DNA from: Caryophanales bacterium
Lineage (GTDB): Bacteria > Bacillota > Bacilli > JARBTR01
Reading direction: 5' to 3'
NCBI GenBank assembly: GCA_029240105.1
Contig: JARBTR010000002.1
Location: 62,001 to 126,000 of the forward strand
DNA: 64,000 nt
Below, one piece after another: positions 46,945 through 57,095 of the stretch. A program made the translations under genes and the position numbers. Within the stretch, counting starts at the first letter, position 1; every line of letters begins with the position of its first letter. The notes under the pieces were generated by a model that saw only the letters and a list, made by a program, of their open reading frames with translations, was not told where the DNA came from and made no database searches.

Positions 46945-48210
46945 ATGACTACAAGCCAGAAAGGCTTAGCAGAAACAAATGACGTATTAAAGTCAACTCA
47001 AGCCGTAATTAGAACAGCATTAGAAAAATTGGGCTATCCGGAGGAAGTGTATGAGCTACTAAAAGAGCCACTTCGTACGTTAACAGTGAGAATCCCTGTT
47101 AAAATGGATGATGGTTCAGTAAAGGTATTTACTGGATATCGTGCTCAACACAATGATGCCGTTGGACCTACAAAAGGAGGAATTCGTTTTCATCCTGAAG
47201 TAACAGAGAATGAGGTCAAGGCATTATCAATTTGGATGAGTTTAAAATGCGGTATCTTTGATCTTCCATATGGTGGAGGAAAAGGCGGGGTTATAGCTGA
47301 TCCTCGAAATATGTCCTTTCGTGAAATTGAGGCACTTAGTCGCGGATATATTCGTGCAATAAGTCAAATTGTAGGACCAGCAAAAGATGTTCCAGCTCCT
47401 GATGTATTTACTGATGGGCAAACAATGGCATGGATGATGGATGAGTACAGTAAAATGAAGGAGCATAATGCTCCAGGTTTTATAACTGGAAAGCCAATTA
47501 TGCTTGGTGGATCACTTGGTCGAGTGACTGCAACTTCGAAAGGAGTGGCAATTGTTATTCGCGAGGCTGCTAAAAAACAAGAGATTGAATTAAAAGGTTC
47601 AAAGGTAGTTGTTCAAGGTTTTGGAAATGTTGGAAGTTATTTAGCAAAATTTATGCATGATATGGGTGCTAAAGTTATTGGTATTTCAGATGCATATGGT
47701 GCGCTGCACGATCCGAATGGGTTAGATATTCCGTACCTATTGGAGAGACGTGATAGTTTCGGGACTGTAACAAAATTATTTACAAATACAATTACGAATA
47801 AAGAACTACTTGAAATTGAATGTGACATTTTAGTTCCCGCAGCTTTAGAAAACCAGATTACAGAAGAAAACGCTCCTTTTATAAAGGCTAAAATTGTTGT
47901 TGAAGGTGCTAATGGACCAACTACTCCTGAAGGTTCTCGTATTTTGGATGAACGAGGTATCACTGTGGTACCAGACGTTTTAGCAAATGCTGGTGGTGTA
48001 ACCGTTTCATATTTTGAATGGGTTCAAAATAACCAAGGATATTACTGGTCTGAAGAAGAAGTTGAAAGAAAACTTGATGCAATGATGGTTAAATCTTTTA
48101 ATGAAGTTTATGAAACTGCGAATTCAAGAAGAGTTGATATGCGTTTGGCAGCTTATATGGTTGGTGTACGTAGAATGGCGGAAGCTTCACGGTTACGTGG
48201 TTGGATCTAG
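46945..48210 (+). CDS. gudB: NAD-specific glutamate dehydrogenase (GudB/RocG type)
   Basis: A 421-residue enzyme that converts glutamate to 2-oxoglutarate and ammonia. The active-site lysine segment LPYGGGKGGV and the Rossmann motif GFGNVGSYL are intact. The segment TENEVKALSIWM contains a single VKA, without the 9-bp duplication that inactivates gudB in B. subtilis 168, so it should be active. ATAGGAGGG precedes the ATG. Location before prsW-sleB fits gudB rather than rocG. Confidence 0.93.
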   Translation: MTTSQKGLAETNDVLKSTQAVIRTALEKLGYPEEVYELLKEPLRTLTVRIPVKMDDGSVKVFTGYRAQHNDAVGPTKGGIRFHPEVTENEVKALSIWMSLKCGIFDLPYGGGKGGVIADPRNMSFREIEALSRGYIRAISQIVGPAKDVPAPDVFTDGQTMAWMMDEYSKMKEHNAPGFITGKPIMLGGSLGRVTATSKGVAIVIREAAKKQEIELKGSKVVVQGFGNVGSYLAKFMHDMGAKVIGISDAYGALHDPNGLDIPYLLERRDSFGTVTKLFTNTITNKELLEIECDILVPAALENQITEENAPFIKAKIVVEGANGPTTPEGSRILDERGITVVPDVLANAGGVTVSYFEWVQNNQGYYWSEEEVERKLDAMMVKSFNEVYETANSRRVDMRLAAYMVGVRRMAEASRLRGWI

Positions 48211-48335
48211 GGGAATTACGACAATTAAATTATGTTTTTAATAAATGTTTATTTTGTTTTATTTTTATAAGATGTTATATATTTTAATAATCTAAATTAA
48301 AAAGTTTATGTATTGAATACTGGAAAATATAAATT

Positions 48336-48376
48336 AAAAAATCTAGTTCAGATTTAAATCTGAACTAGATTTTTTT
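48336..48376. terminator. bidirectional terminator between gudB and ansA
   Basis: A nearly perfect 20-bp palindrome (AAATCTAGTTCAGATTT and its complement) with flanking A and T runs. It overlaps the ansA stop codon. Confidence 0.92.
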
Positions 48377-49343
48377 AGTTAAACGTTGCTTGTAAATCTT
48401 CAATTTTTTCTTTATTACAAAGAGCAAGTAAGAGTTTAATCCGTGCTTTTTGTCCATTTAGGCCATTTGAGAATATAACTCCTTTTTTCTTTAAATAACG
48501 ACCTCCACCTAAATAATCATAAACATCTTCAACAATTCCATTAAAACAACGGGAAACCAGAACAATTGGTACGTTCATAGTAAGTAGTTTTTCTATTCCA
48601 GGTATTGTTTGTGGTGGAAGGTTACCTTGTCCCAACGCCTCTATTACGATACCGTCAATATCCAAATTAGCCAGAGCAAATAAAATAGTTGAGTCTAAAC
48701 CTGCATGTGCCTTAATTAGAGCAACATTTTTGTCTACCTGATTCACAACAAATTTCTTTTCTAACAGAGGTATATGGTGAAACAGAACGGCACGTTTAGT
48801 AACCGATCCAATTGGTCCATACTGCGGGCTTTGAAATGTAGACAGATTACTTGTATGTGTCTTTGTTACATTCATGGCAGTATGAATTTCATCGTTAAGA
48901 ACAACCAAAACACCTTTACTAATCGCAGAATCAGAAGAAGCGACACGAATGGAGCTAATAAAGTTTGATAAACCATCGGCTCCTAGTTCATTACTAGAAC
49001 GCATAGCACCTGTGACAACTACTGGAATATCTACATTCAAACATAAGTCCAGGAAGTATGCAGTTTCTTCAAGTGTATCTGTACCATGCGTAATAACGAC
49101 ACCTGAAACAACGTTTTCATAAACATTTTTTTCAATTAATTGTTTTAAAATTAACATTTCAGCAGGAGTGATATGGGGTGAAGGTAACATAAAAGGCTCT
49201 TCAACAATAAAATCTAAATGATCATTTTTACTGATAAAGTTTGTTAATGGATTCTGCATAGATTCAATAACAGCGCCTGTACTTTTATCTTCAACCATGG
49301 AAATAGTTCCGCCGGTATGCAAGATTAGAATTTTTTTATTCAC
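48375..49343 (-). CDS. ansA: type I L-asparaginase
   Basis: A 322-residue cytoplasmic asparaginase (Asn to Asp plus ammonia). The first nucleophile Thr is in LHTGGTIS and the second triad motif in VVITHGTDTLEETA. There is no signal peptide. AGGGTG is 9 bases before the ATG. It is convergent with gudB. Both release ammonia from amino acids, but they are separate units. Confidence 0.92.
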   Translation of the reverse strand: MNKKILILHTGGTISMVEDKSTGAVIESMQNPLTNFISKNDHLDFIVEEPFMLPSPHITPAEMLILKQLIEKNVYENVVSGVVITHGTDTLEETAYFLDLCLNVDIPVVVTGAMRSSNELGADGLSNFISSIRVASSDSAISKGVLVVLNDEIHTAMNVTKTHTSNLSTFQSPQYGPIGSVTKRAVLFHHIPLLEKKFVVNQVDKNVALIKAHAGLDSTILFALANLDIDGIVIEALGQGNLPPQTIPGIEKLLTMNVPIVLVSRCFNGIVEDVYDYLGGGRYLKKKGVIFSNGLNGQKARIKLLLALCNKEKIEDLQATFN

Positions 49344-49421
49344 AAAATTTCACCCTAATTCCTATATATTTCATTTAAAATACGATATAATTTTATCATA
49401 ATATGAGAAATTTGGAGACAA

Positions 49422-50108
49422 ATGACTACAATAATTATTGCGTCAAGCGCACCTACTTTAGCCCTGCTTATATATTTTTACTTAAAAGATCAATACAATC
49501 CAGAGCCAATATCCATGATTGTAAAATCTTTTTTTCTAGGAATGATTTGTGTTATTCCAATATCTTTTTTTCAATTCGTTATAAAACTTGAACTCATACA
49601 AGCTTCCTTTTTAAATCAAGCTTTATTTTTCACAAGCATACCTGAAGAAACTTTAAAATGGCTCCTTTTCTATGTCCTTATCTATTCAAATAAGGAATTT
49701 GATGAACCTATTGATGGAATTGTATATGCAGTTACCATTTCACTCGGTTTTGCAACGATTGAAAATATCCTTTATTTATTTACGTATGGCGTTAAATTTG
49801 CATTACTGCGTGCTCTATTTCCTGTATTAAGTCATTGTATTTTTGGAATTATAATGGGATATTTTTATGGAAAAGCAAAGTTCACAAGCAAATATAAGAA
49901 ACATTTCTTCTTATTAAGTTTAATAGTTCCAATTCTTTTGCATACTAACTTTGATTTCTTAATACTTACAAAAGTGAAATGGATCTACTATCTCACACCT
50001 TTCATGTTAATTATGTGGATTATTTCAATGTATATAGTGAAAAGAATGCATCACAAAACAACTGAAATGCATTTGAAAACCATTTTAGAATCTCAACAAG
50101 CTTCCTAA
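49422..50108 (+). CDS. prsW: intramembrane protease PrsW
   Basis: A 228-residue multi-pass membrane protein. Key motifs are EETLKW (two catalytic Glu), FATIENILY and LSHCIFGIIMG. PrsW makes the first cut in anti-sigma factor RsiW, releasing sigma-W under envelope stress. TTGGAGAC precedes the ATG. It is located before sleB-ypeB as in B. subtilis. Confidence 0.93.
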   Translation: MTTIIIASSAPTLALLIYFYLKDQYNPEPISMIVKSFFLGMICVIPISFFQFVIKLELIQASFLNQALFFTSIPEETLKWLLFYVLIYSNKEFDEPIDGIVYAVTISLGFATIENILYLFTYGVKFALLRALFPVLSHCIFGIIMGYFYGKAKFTSKYKKHFFLLSLIVPILLHTNFDFLILTKVKWIYYLTPFMLIMWIISMYIVKRMHHKTTEMHLKTILESQQAS

Positions 50109-50118
50109 TTGAAAACGC

Positions 50119-50145
50119 AAATCCTCTTAACGGAGGATTTTTTTT
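50119..50145 (+). terminator. intrinsic terminator after prsW
   Basis: An 8-bp stem AAATCCTC/GAGGATTT with a 6-base loop and T8. Confidence 0.88.
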
Positions 50146-50210
50146 ATGTATAAAAAAAATCCGAGAGCAAAAACTATCATCATATAAATTTTACGAATGG
50201 GGTGATCTTT

Positions 50211-51092
50211 TTGAAAAAAGCAGTCTACTTCATCTTAATTTTAGTTGGGTTCTCGCTGTTTTTTTATAATGAAAAATCGGTTTCTGCTTTTTCTAATAAA
50301 AATATTATAAAAGGTTCAACTGGAAATGATGTAATAGAATTACAGGCAAGACTTCAAAACATTGGGTATTATAAGGGGAAAATTGATGGGATCTTTGATT
50401 ATGAGACGTACTGGGCTCTTAGAAACTTTCAAAAAAACTTTGGAATGAATATATCAGGAGTTGCAGATTCTCATACTAAGACTATGCTTTCTAAGGCATC
50501 ACACTATAATCAAAAATGGGTACTTGCACAAGTTAGAGCAGGAAATACATTTACTTATTATCAAGGTGTGCCTATATCCAAACAGGTAATTTTAAAAACT
50601 AAAAAAACAGCAACTAAGAACACAAAACCTAATAACACGGGTACATCAAAAAGTGCAACGCCCACTAAAGCAACACCTGCTAAAAAAACAGCAGCTACAC
50701 CAGTTAAACAAAAGGAAACAATAATTCCTCCGGGTTTTTCTGCCTATGATATTAAGCTTCTTTCAAACGCTGTATATGGTGAGGCACGTGGAGAATCATA
50801 CGAAGGTCAAGTAGCAGTTGCTGCTGTTATTTTAAACCGAATTGAAAGTACATCATTTCCTAACACAGTGTCTGGTGTTATATTTCAACCTGGCGCATTT
50901 ACTGCAGTAGCAGATGGGCAGATTTATCTTAATCCAAATAAATCGGCAAAAAAAGCTGTAATGGATGCAATTAATGGAGTTGATCCATCTGGAAATGCAA
51001 TCTATTATTTTAACCCAGCCACAGCATCTAATAAGTGGATATGGGGACGTCCACAAATTAAAAAAATCGGAAAACATATTTTCTGTCGTTAA
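50211..51092 (+). CDS. sleB: spore cortex-lytic enzyme SleB
   Basis: A 293-residue secreted lytic transglycosylase. A signal peptide (KKAVYFILILVGFSLFF), a peptidoglycan-binding domain (about 35-90), a Lys/Thr/Pro-rich linker and a hydrolase_2 domain (NAVYGEARGESYEGQVAVAAV) appear in order. It degrades cortex during germination. The start is TTG 50211, seven bases after GGGGTG; GTG 50202 lies within that site. It is followed by ypeB, its partner, after 22 bp. Confidence 0.94.
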   Translation: MKKAVYFILILVGFSLFFYNEKSVSAFSNKNIIKGSTGNDVIELQARLQNIGYYKGKIDGIFDYETYWALRNFQKNFGMNISGVADSHTKTMLSKASHYNQKWVLAQVRAGNTFTYYQGVPISKQVILKTKKTATKNTKPNNTGTSKSATPTKATPAKKTAATPVKQKETIIPPGFSAYDIKLLSNAVYGEARGESYEGQVAVAAVILNRIESTSFPNTVSGVIFQPGAFTAVADGQIYLNPNKSAKKAVMDAINGVDPSGNAIYYFNPATASNKWIWGRPQIKKIGKHIFCR

Positions 51093-51114
51093 TCTGAATC
51101 AGAGGTGATGAAAC

Positions 51115-52458
51115 ATGATTCGAAACTTTATGCTAGGATTTCTTGTTGTAGGACTAACTGGAGCATTATGGTGGGGCTACTCAGAACAAAAAGAGAATCG
51201 CGATATGCAACTTCATATAGAGAACAATTATCAACGTGCATTCTTTGATTTATCTGAAGATCTAAACAAAATGAATGATAAAATTGGTACTACTCTCGCA
51301 ATGAATTCTCGAAAATCACTTTCACCAACTTTTGCTGAAGTGTGGAAGGTTTCTGATGAAGCTCAAACTGCCTTAGCACAGTTACCATTTGGTGGATTAA
51401 ACTTTAGTAAAACTCAAGATTTCCTAACGGACATTGGCCATTTCGCTTATCAAACATCAATTCGTGATTTGGATAAAAAGCCACTTACTGAAGATGAAAC
51501 TAGAACATTAACAAATTTATATAAACGGTCTGGCGAAATTCTACAAGATGTTCAGAATTTACAAAAGGATGTTTCAAATAAAAATCTTAAATTTACAGAT
51601 GCTGAAGCAATTGTTACATCTGCAAAAAATGAATCCATGAAGGATAATCAAATTGTAGATGGATTCAAAAGTATTGAAAAAAGTATTGATGGGTATGATT
51701 TGCAGAGTGATTTTGGACCAAATTTTTCAACTGCAGATCTTAAATTAAAGAATTTTAAAAATGTAACAGGTAATAGTATAACAAAGGATGAGGCAATAAA
51801 CCGAGCTAAACAAATAGCAAGAGTTACAAGCATATCAAAGGTAAAAGTATCATCCAACCTAAAAGGTTCAAGATTTGGCTTTTACAATGTAAGTTTTATA
51901 GACAATAAAACAAAAAATCATTTTACAGTGGATCTGACAAAAAAAGGTGGACATCTTATTTACTTATTAAATGATCGTGAAATAAAAAGTCAAAAATTTA
52001 GTTTAAGTGATGCAACAGAGGCAATTCCTAAATATTTAAAAAATTTAGATGTTCAAGGGCTTGAACTTGTAGAAAGTACACAGTACGATACAATGGCCAT
52101 CCTTACATACGCAAGAGTTGTAAATGGGGTCACTATTTATCCAGAAATGGTCAAAGTAAAAGTAGCGCTTGATAACAATCAAGTAATTGGTTTAATTGCT
52201 GATGAATATCACGAAAATCATAAAGAACGAGAACCATTAATTCCAACGATTAGTAAAACAGCAGCAGCAGATAAAATTAGTAAAAATGTTAATGTTCAAG
52301 ATAGCAGACTTTCTGTTATAATGAACGACTTGAATGAGGAAGTACTTTGCTATGAATTTTATGGTACATTAGATCATGATACATTTCGCATTTTTATAAA
52401 TGCAAAAACAAACGAAGAAGAACTTGTTGTAAAAGTTCAAAGAGTAAAAATATTGTAG
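51115..52458 (+). CDS. ypeB: germination protein YpeB
   Basis: A 447-residue protein with an N-terminal membrane anchor (FMLGFLVVGLTGALWWGY), a helical region and C-terminal PepSY-type repeats (about 215-440). It is needed for SleB stability and location in the dormant spore. AGAGGTG precedes the ATG. Length matches the family (about 450). Confidence 0.94.
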   Translation: MIRNFMLGFLVVGLTGALWWGYSEQKENRDMQLHIENNYQRAFFDLSEDLNKMNDKIGTTLAMNSRKSLSPTFAEVWKVSDEAQTALAQLPFGGLNFSKTQDFLTDIGHFAYQTSIRDLDKKPLTEDETRTLTNLYKRSGEILQDVQNLQKDVSNKNLKFTDAEAIVTSAKNESMKDNQIVDGFKSIEKSIDGYDLQSDFGPNFSTADLKLKNFKNVTGNSITKDEAINRAKQIARVTSISKVKVSSNLKGSRFGFYNVSFIDNKTKNHFTVDLTKKGGHLIYLLNDREIKSQKFSLSDATEAIPKYLKNLDVQGLELVESTQYDTMAILTYARVVNGVTIYPEMVKVKVALDNNQVIGLIADEYHENHKEREPLIPTISKTAAADKISKNVNVQDSRLSVIMNDLNEEVLCYEFYGTLDHDTFRIFINAKTNEEELVVKVQRVKIL

Positions 52459-52483
52459 GTTATTTACTAGAAAAGAAAAGAAT

Positions 52484-52510
52484 AAAAAGGCAGTTAAACT
52501 GTCTTTTTTT
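52484..52510 (+). terminator. intrinsic terminator after ypeB
   Basis: AAAAAGGCAGTT/AACTGTCTTTTT with a one-base loop in the written form (a larger loop in practice) and T7. Confidence 0.8.
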
Positions 52511-52558
52511 CCTATTTTTATGTTAGAATTTTTTTAAGTTTTTAAGAAGGAGTTATTT

Positions 52559-53230
52559 ATGGGGAAAAGAATTTCAATCGCAATAGATGGACCAGCAGGT
52601 GCTGGTAAGAGCACTGTAGCCAAAATTGTTGCAGCAAAAAAAGGTTATATTTACTTAGATACTGGAGCAATGTATCGGGCGTTAACATACAAAGCAATTC
52701 GAGATCAAATTAATGTTGAAGATGAAGATGCACTATTTGCAGCATTAATGCAAAGTAGTATTTCATTTAAGATGGGAGAAAATTGCCAAGAGGTTTTTTT
52801 AGACAGTGAAAATGTTACGGATAAAATTCGCTCTCGTGAAATTAATCTTGGTGTCTCAACTATCGCAGCACACGCGAAAGTACGAGAAGAAATGGTAAGA
52901 CTTCAGCAAGAATACGGTAAAAATGGAGGCGTAGTTATGGATGGCCGAGACATCGGCACCCATGTAATGCCAAATGCTGAGGTAAAGATTTATCTTATCG
53001 CATCAGTATCTGAGCGAGCTAAACGTCGACATGAAGAAAATATTCAAAAAGGTTTTGCATCAAATCTAGAGGAGTTAGAAAGAGAAATCTCTGCTCGTGA
53101 TTTGTACGATTCGACAAGAGATGTAGCTCCATTAACAAAGGCTGAAGATGCTATCGAGCTTGATACGACTAGCATGTCTTTAGATTCAGTTGTTGAAGCA
53201 ATAGTAAAAATAATAGATGAGAGGTCCTAA
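52559..53230 (+). CDS. cmk: cytidylate kinase
   Basis: A 223-residue nucleotide kinase that makes CDP/dCDP from CMP/dCMP. The P-loop is GPAGAGKST, the CMP motif LDTGAMYRA and the catalytic Asp region MDGRDIGTHVMP. AAGGAG precedes ATG. The last bases overlap the ribosome site of the acyltransferase gene. Confidence 0.96.
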   Translation: MGKRISIAIDGPAGAGKSTVAKIVAAKKGYIYLDTGAMYRALTYKAIRDQINVEDEDALFAALMQSSISFKMGENCQEVFLDSENVTDKIRSREINLGVSTIAAHAKVREEMVRLQQEYGKNGGVVMDGRDIGTHVMPNAEVKIYLIASVSERAKRRHEENIQKGFASNLEELEREISARDLYDSTRDVAPLTKAEDAIELDTTSMSLDSVVEAIVKIIDERS

Positions 53231-53231
53231 T

Positions 53232-53822
53232 ATGTGGTTTTATCGTTTTGGGAGAGAGGTTTGCCGCTGGACCGTATCATTATTGTTCCCCGTAAAAGTA
53301 ATTGGAAAAGAGAATATTCCTCTTGAAGGTAGTGTTCTTATATGTCCCAATCATATTGGTGAGCTAGATCCCATTGTGAATGCTACATCAATTAATCGTG
53401 ATGTACATTTCATGGCAAAAATCGAGCTATGGAAAATACCTATACTTAAAAAAATTCTTGATATGGCGGGGGTAATTCCAGTAAACCGTGGTTCTGTTTC
53501 TATGGACAGCATGAGAAGAGGACTGAAAATTTTAAAAGATGGACAAGCCCTTTTGTTATATCCTGAAGGTACTTGTTATGAAACAGGTGACATTCATCCT
53601 GGCTTAGCTGGTGCAGGATTTTTTGTTTTACGATCAAATTGTTTGGTTCTACCGTGCACAATAATTGGCCCTCATAAAATTTTCAAAAAATCCATTGTTG
53701 TTTATGGTGAACCAATGGTTATGACCTCTTTTAGAGAGACAAAAGCTTCACCTGAAGTTGTCGTGAATGCCATTATGACAGAGATAAAGAAATTATATGA
53801 AAAAAATAAACATCTTAGATGA
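53232..53822 (+). CDS. plsC: 1-acylglycerol-3-phosphate acyltransferase (PlsC type)
   Basis: A 196-residue membrane-associated acyltransferase that makes phosphatidic acid. The catalytic motif NHIGELD (HxxxxD) and the glycerol-phosphate motif PEGT are intact. ATG 53232, six bases after AGAGG, is preferred to ATG 53217 inside cmk. The cmk-plsC-S1 order is conserved in Bacillus. Confidence 0.9.
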   Translation: MWFYRFGREVCRWTVSLLFPVKVIGKENIPLEGSVLICPNHIGELDPIVNATSINRDVHFMAKIELWKIPILKKILDMAGVIPVNRGSVSMDSMRRGLKILKDGQALLLYPEGTCYETGDIHPGLAGAGFFVLRSNCLVLPCTIIGPHKIFKKSIVVYGEPMVMTSFRETKASPEVVVNAIMTEIKKLYEKNKHLR

Positions 53823-53892
53823 TATCAAAACTTGACATTTGCCTTATTTTATTTAATTTTATAAAAGTGAGTAAGATTATGGAGGTATTAAA

Positions 53893-55050
53893 ATGAGTGA
53901 AGAAATGAGTAATATTAACCTATCAGAGTATGATTTGCCACCTATTTCAGTTGGACAGAAGATTACAGCTGTAGTTACAAAGTTGGAAGACAAGCAGGTA
54001 CTTGTTGAAGTTGAAAATTGCCAGTACAAATGTATCATTCCAATTGGTGAATTATCAAACATTCATATCGATAAAACATCTGAAGTTGTTCGTGAAGGTG
54101 AAGAAATCGAGGTTGTTGTCAAGAAAATTGAAAATGAAACAATAATACTTTCAAAAAGAGAAGTAGAATTTGCCTCTGCGTGGAAGGAACTAGAAAAGTT
54201 ATTTAATAATAAGGAAGTATTCGAAGCTCAAGTAAGTGAGGTTGTCAAAGGTGGATTAATCGTAAATAAGGGAATCCGCTGCTTTGTTCCAGCATCAATG
54301 GTAGATAATAAGTTTGTAGAAGACCTATCTGAATATCAAGACCAAGTTTTGACATTTAAAGTCGTTGAAATGGACATAGAAAAAAGAAAAGTTATTCTAT
54401 CTCATCGTGAAGTCGTTCGTGAGCAAAAAGCTGCCGAGTCACTAAAAGCATTTCACAATGTGAAGGTTGGAGAAATCGTAGTTGGTAAAGTATCGAGAAT
54501 TACGAATTTTGGTGCTTTTGTAAAAATTGGAGAGATAGAGGGGCTTGTCCATGTTTCTCAAATCAGTCACAAAAGAAATGTTTCTCCATCTGATGTTTTA
54601 ACAGAAGGTCAGGATGTATCAGTTAAAGTACTGAGTGTTGATCCTGAAACAAAACGCATTTCGCTTTCAATTAAAGAAACTGAAGAAGGCCCATGGGAAT
54701 TAAATTCTGATAAGTTAATTGAAGGTGCAGTTTTAGAAGGTAGTGTGAAGCGGTTAACTAACTTTGGCGCTTTTGTAGAGGTTTTTCCTGGTATTGAAGG
54801 ATTAGTACATATATCTCAAATTTCGCATACGCGTATTAAATCCCCTCATGAAGCTATTAACGTAGGTGATACAGTACAAGTTAAAATTCTTGAAGTAAAC
54901 AGTAATACAAAAAAATTATCATTAAGTATAAAAGAACTACTTGAAAACCCAGAAGCAGACATTACTGATTACGAAATGCCAGAAGAACAATTTGGAGGGT
55001 TCCAACTTGGTGAACTTTTTGCAGATAAATTAAAAGGTTTTATTAAATAA
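53893..55050 (+). CDS. ypfD: S1 RNA-binding domain protein (YpfD / RpsA-like)
   Basis: A 385-residue protein with four S1 domains (about residues 17-90, 105-170, 190-260 and 275-345). Domains 3 and 4 contain the classic [20 protein letters not shown] and [20 protein letters not shown] patterns. In Bacillus this short S1 homologue is not a full six-domain ribosomal S1. GGAGGT precedes ATG. It probably binds mRNA or rRNA. Confidence 0.92.
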   Translation: MSEEMSNINLSEYDLPPISVGQKITAVVTKLEDKQVLVEVENCQYKCIIPIGELSNIHIDKTSEVVREGEEIEVVVKKIENETIILSKREVEFASAWKELEKLFNNKEVFEAQVSEVVKGGLIVNKGIRCFVPASMVDNKFVEDLSEYQDQVLTFKVVEMDIEKRKVILSHREVVREQKAAESLKAFHNVKVGEIVVGKVSRITNFGAFVKIGEIEGLVHVSQISHKRNVSPSDVLTEGQDVSVKVLSVDPETKRISLSIKETEEGPWELNSDKLIEGAVLEGSVKRLTNFGAFVEVFPGIEGLVHISQISHTRIKSPHEAINVGDTVQVKILEVNSNTKKLSLSIKELLENPEADITDYEMPEEQFGGFQLGELFADKLKGFIK

Positions 55051-55056
55051 ATTTTA

Positions 55057-55100
55057 TTAGAGAAAGAGGCGGGGAGTATTGTCCCTGCCTCTTTCTCTAA
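55057..55100. terminator. bidirectional terminator between the S1 gene and ypzI
   Basis: A 12-bp stem AGAGAAAGAGGC/GCCTCTTTCTCT with an inner GGGA/TCCC pairing. It lies between convergent genes. Confidence 0.88.
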
Positions 55101-55111
55101 TAGATCATTTT

Positions 55112-55234
55112 TTATTTTTGTTCCGGATTTCTGCCTTCTAATTTTGTTGCTCCTGGTAAGGTAATCGACTGGTCTCGATCGGATTCAACTTTTTTACTAT
55201 TCTTTAATTTCTTCTCTTGTCTATCTTTTCCCAT
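55112..55234 (-). CDS. ypzI: YpzI family small protein
   Basis: A 40-residue hydrophilic protein starting MGKDRQEKKLK and containing VESDRDQSITLPGATKLEG. Both blocks are hallmarks of YpzI. AAGTAGGT precedes the ATG. B. subtilis ypzI is also close to ypfD and yphA. Function unknown. Confidence 0.85.
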   Translation of the reverse strand: MGKDRQEKKLKNSKKVESDRDQSITLPGATKLEGRNPEQK

Positions 55235-55311
55235 TATAAACCTACTTTCATTTCCATGATTAAATTCCAAGCATTTGAGCCATACTGCCTTGTAGAAAAG
55301 AGGGAAATAAT

Positions 55312-55893
55312 TTGAATCTTTTTTACTTTAGTGGTGTACTTTGGCTAATTTGTTGGTACATTTATTTTTTCACAAGTGACGATTTCCCATACAAGAAACA
55401 AATTGTTTATATTGCATTAACGCTAATTACTATTCTCCCATTTAAAGCAAATTTTCTTGGGGTTAAATGTACTATTTACTTGCTTATTTTTTGTTTAACT
55501 TTTTTATATTGTTTTCTTAAAAGCTCCTTTTTTATGCAATTATCTCTTATTGCATCCTTTTTGATTGTGAATATGATTCACTTCGTTTTATATCTGACAT
55601 CAATTGTTAATCCAAAAATGTTTTTTGGGTTTCAAAATATATTTGAAATTCTAACAATACTTATTGTTCTTACTATGTATTTGAAGAAGCCTTTTGCCAT
55701 ATTTGCCACTGCTTCGACAGGTATTGCTGTAAGTGAGGTTTTAATTCGAATTTTTATTGATAATACATATGGAATTTCTATAGAACAAATTGATTCCGGT
55801 TTTAGTTTAATTGCTGGAATAACTTTATTTGCTTTCGTGCAATTTATCATGAAATCAAAAGGAAAAAGGTCAAGTAGAAGGATATTTCTTTGA
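55312..55893 (+). CDS. yphA: YphA-like membrane protein
   Basis: A 193-residue very hydrophobic protein with about six membrane segments from residue 4 to 182. No enzyme motif is seen. The name rests mainly on position between ypfD/ypzI and the YIEGIA gene. The TTG start follows GAGGG. The next gene begins 18 bp after its stop. Confidence 0.7.
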   Translation: MNLFYFSGVLWLICWYIYFFTSDDFPYKKQIVYIALTLITILPFKANFLGVKCTIYLLIFCLTFLYCFLKSSFFMQLSLIASFLIVNMIHFVLYLTSIVNPKMFFGFQNIFEILTILIVLTMYLKKPFAIFATASTGIAVSEVLIRIFIDNTYGISIEQIDSGFSLIAGITLFAFVQFIMKSKGKRSSRRIFL

Positions 55894-55911
55894 TGTAATA
55901 AGGAGATTGAC

Positions 55912-56802
55912 ATGTCAATTAATTATACAAATGCAGTGATTTTTGGATTGATTATTGGAACAACTGCCCGTCTCTATATGATGAGAACCGATTACAGGCA
56001 GTACCCAACGTATTTACATGGAAAAATTGTACATGTAGCATTAGGATTTATTGCGGCGGGTCTTGGTTCAATTTTTATACCAGCATTACTTCAAAAAAAT
56101 TATACGGCAATTACTTTCTTAACTTTAGCAGCGTCTCAGTTTCGGGAAGTAAGAAATATGGAAAGAAACACAATGACAGAATTAGACTCTTTTGAGTTAG
56201 TTCCTAGAGGTAAAACGTATATTGAAGGAATTGCAGTCGCTTTTGAGAGTAGAAATTACCTAGTAATACTTACTTCACTTGTTTCTACAGGTGTATTTTT
56301 GTATGGTAATTGGCCCTTTACTGTGACTGCTGTTTTGTTAATGTTTGCTATTTGTAAATATCTAATGAGTGGAAAAAAGTTAAAAGATTTGGCTGATATT
56401 GAATTTGTTCAACCGATATTTGTTGGCAATGGACTTCATGTGGGTACTATATACATTATGAATATTGGACATCCAGCTCGACAGAAGGAAATACTTGATG
56501 TTGGTATGGGGTTCATTTTAACACCAAAAAATTTTAATTATAGAAATAGTTTGGCTAATTTAGGGCAGAGGCAAGCAATATTACACGATACTGCTACTTC
56601 TTTAGGTATTCATCGTGATTCAGGAACTCCAAGCTTAACTCCATTAATAAAGCGTGATTTAAAGGATGGGAAAATTGGTATTTTTTTATTGCCTCAACTT
56701 CGTGATATACAAAAGGCTATTGAGGTAATTGGTGGTGTTCCTGTTCTTGAAAATGCTATTAAAATACCATCAGAGCGAGACACAAAGGAGAACAACCAAT
56801 GA
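55912..56802 (+). CDS. yphB: YIEGIA family membrane protein (YphB-like)
   Basis: A 296-residue protein with several N-terminal and central membrane segments and the exact YIEGIA signature (about residues 102-107), with a C-terminal soluble portion. These proteins are sporulation-linked in Bacillus; the role is not defined. AAGGAG precedes the ATG. It overlaps the next gene by 4 bases. Confidence 0.88.
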   Translation: MSINYTNAVIFGLIIGTTARLYMMRTDYRQYPTYLHGKIVHVALGFIAAGLGSIFIPALLQKNYTAITFLTLAASQFREVRNMERNTMTELDSFELVPRGKTYIEGIAVAFESRNYLVILTSLVSTGVFLYGNWPFTVTAVLLMFAICKYLMSGKKLKDLADIEFVQPIFVGNGLHVGTIYIMNIGHPARQKEILDVGMGFILTPKNFNYRNSLANLGQRQAILHDTATSLGIHRDSGTPSLTPLIKRDLKDGKIGIFLLPQLRDIQKAIEVIGGVPVLENAIKIPSERDTKENNQ

Positions 56803-56984
56803 CATTTGAAAAAACAATCCTTGCTGTTCTAACAACTTCTTCAACAGTAGAAATTGAATCAACTCATTTATTTAAATTTAAATCTAGCTCGGAGATGGAT
56901 GATTTTGCAGCAAATTTAGAAGCTATACTGGACGGGATAGCACATAAATTAAATGAAGAAGTATATATTATCGTTAGACATTAA
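56799..56984 (+). CDS. small capping-complex subunit for YIEGIA
   Basis: A 61-residue soluble protein. The start overlaps the yphB stop (ATGA), and AAAGGAG lies just upstream. It is the expected companion of YIEGIA proteins, with the typical ILAVLTTSSTVEIES start and EEVYIIVR end. It likely forms a complex with the preceding product. Confidence 0.82.
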   Translation: MTFEKTILAVLTTSSTVEIESTHLFKFKSSSEMDDFAANLEAILDGIAHKLNEEVYIIVRH

Positions 56985-57064
56985 TATTCGTTTGTTTCAT
57001 TACAATTAGGTTATAAAGACTATTTTTCATTGTATCAACTGTCTTCCTTTGGTAAAATGTTTTT

Positions 57065-57092
57065 AGCCTTCCTTGAGGAAGGCTTGTTTTTT
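57065..57092 (+). terminator. intrinsic terminator after the YIEGIA operon
   Basis: An 8-bp stem AGCCTTCC/GGAAGGCT with a TTGA loop, followed by TGTTTTTT. Confidence 0.88.
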
Positions 57093-57095
57093 ACG

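Noticed and set aside
46945-48210. Check for the gudB-inactivating 9-bp duplication
   Set aside because: Only a single VKA is present in TENEVKALSIW, so there is no sign of the cryptic allele.
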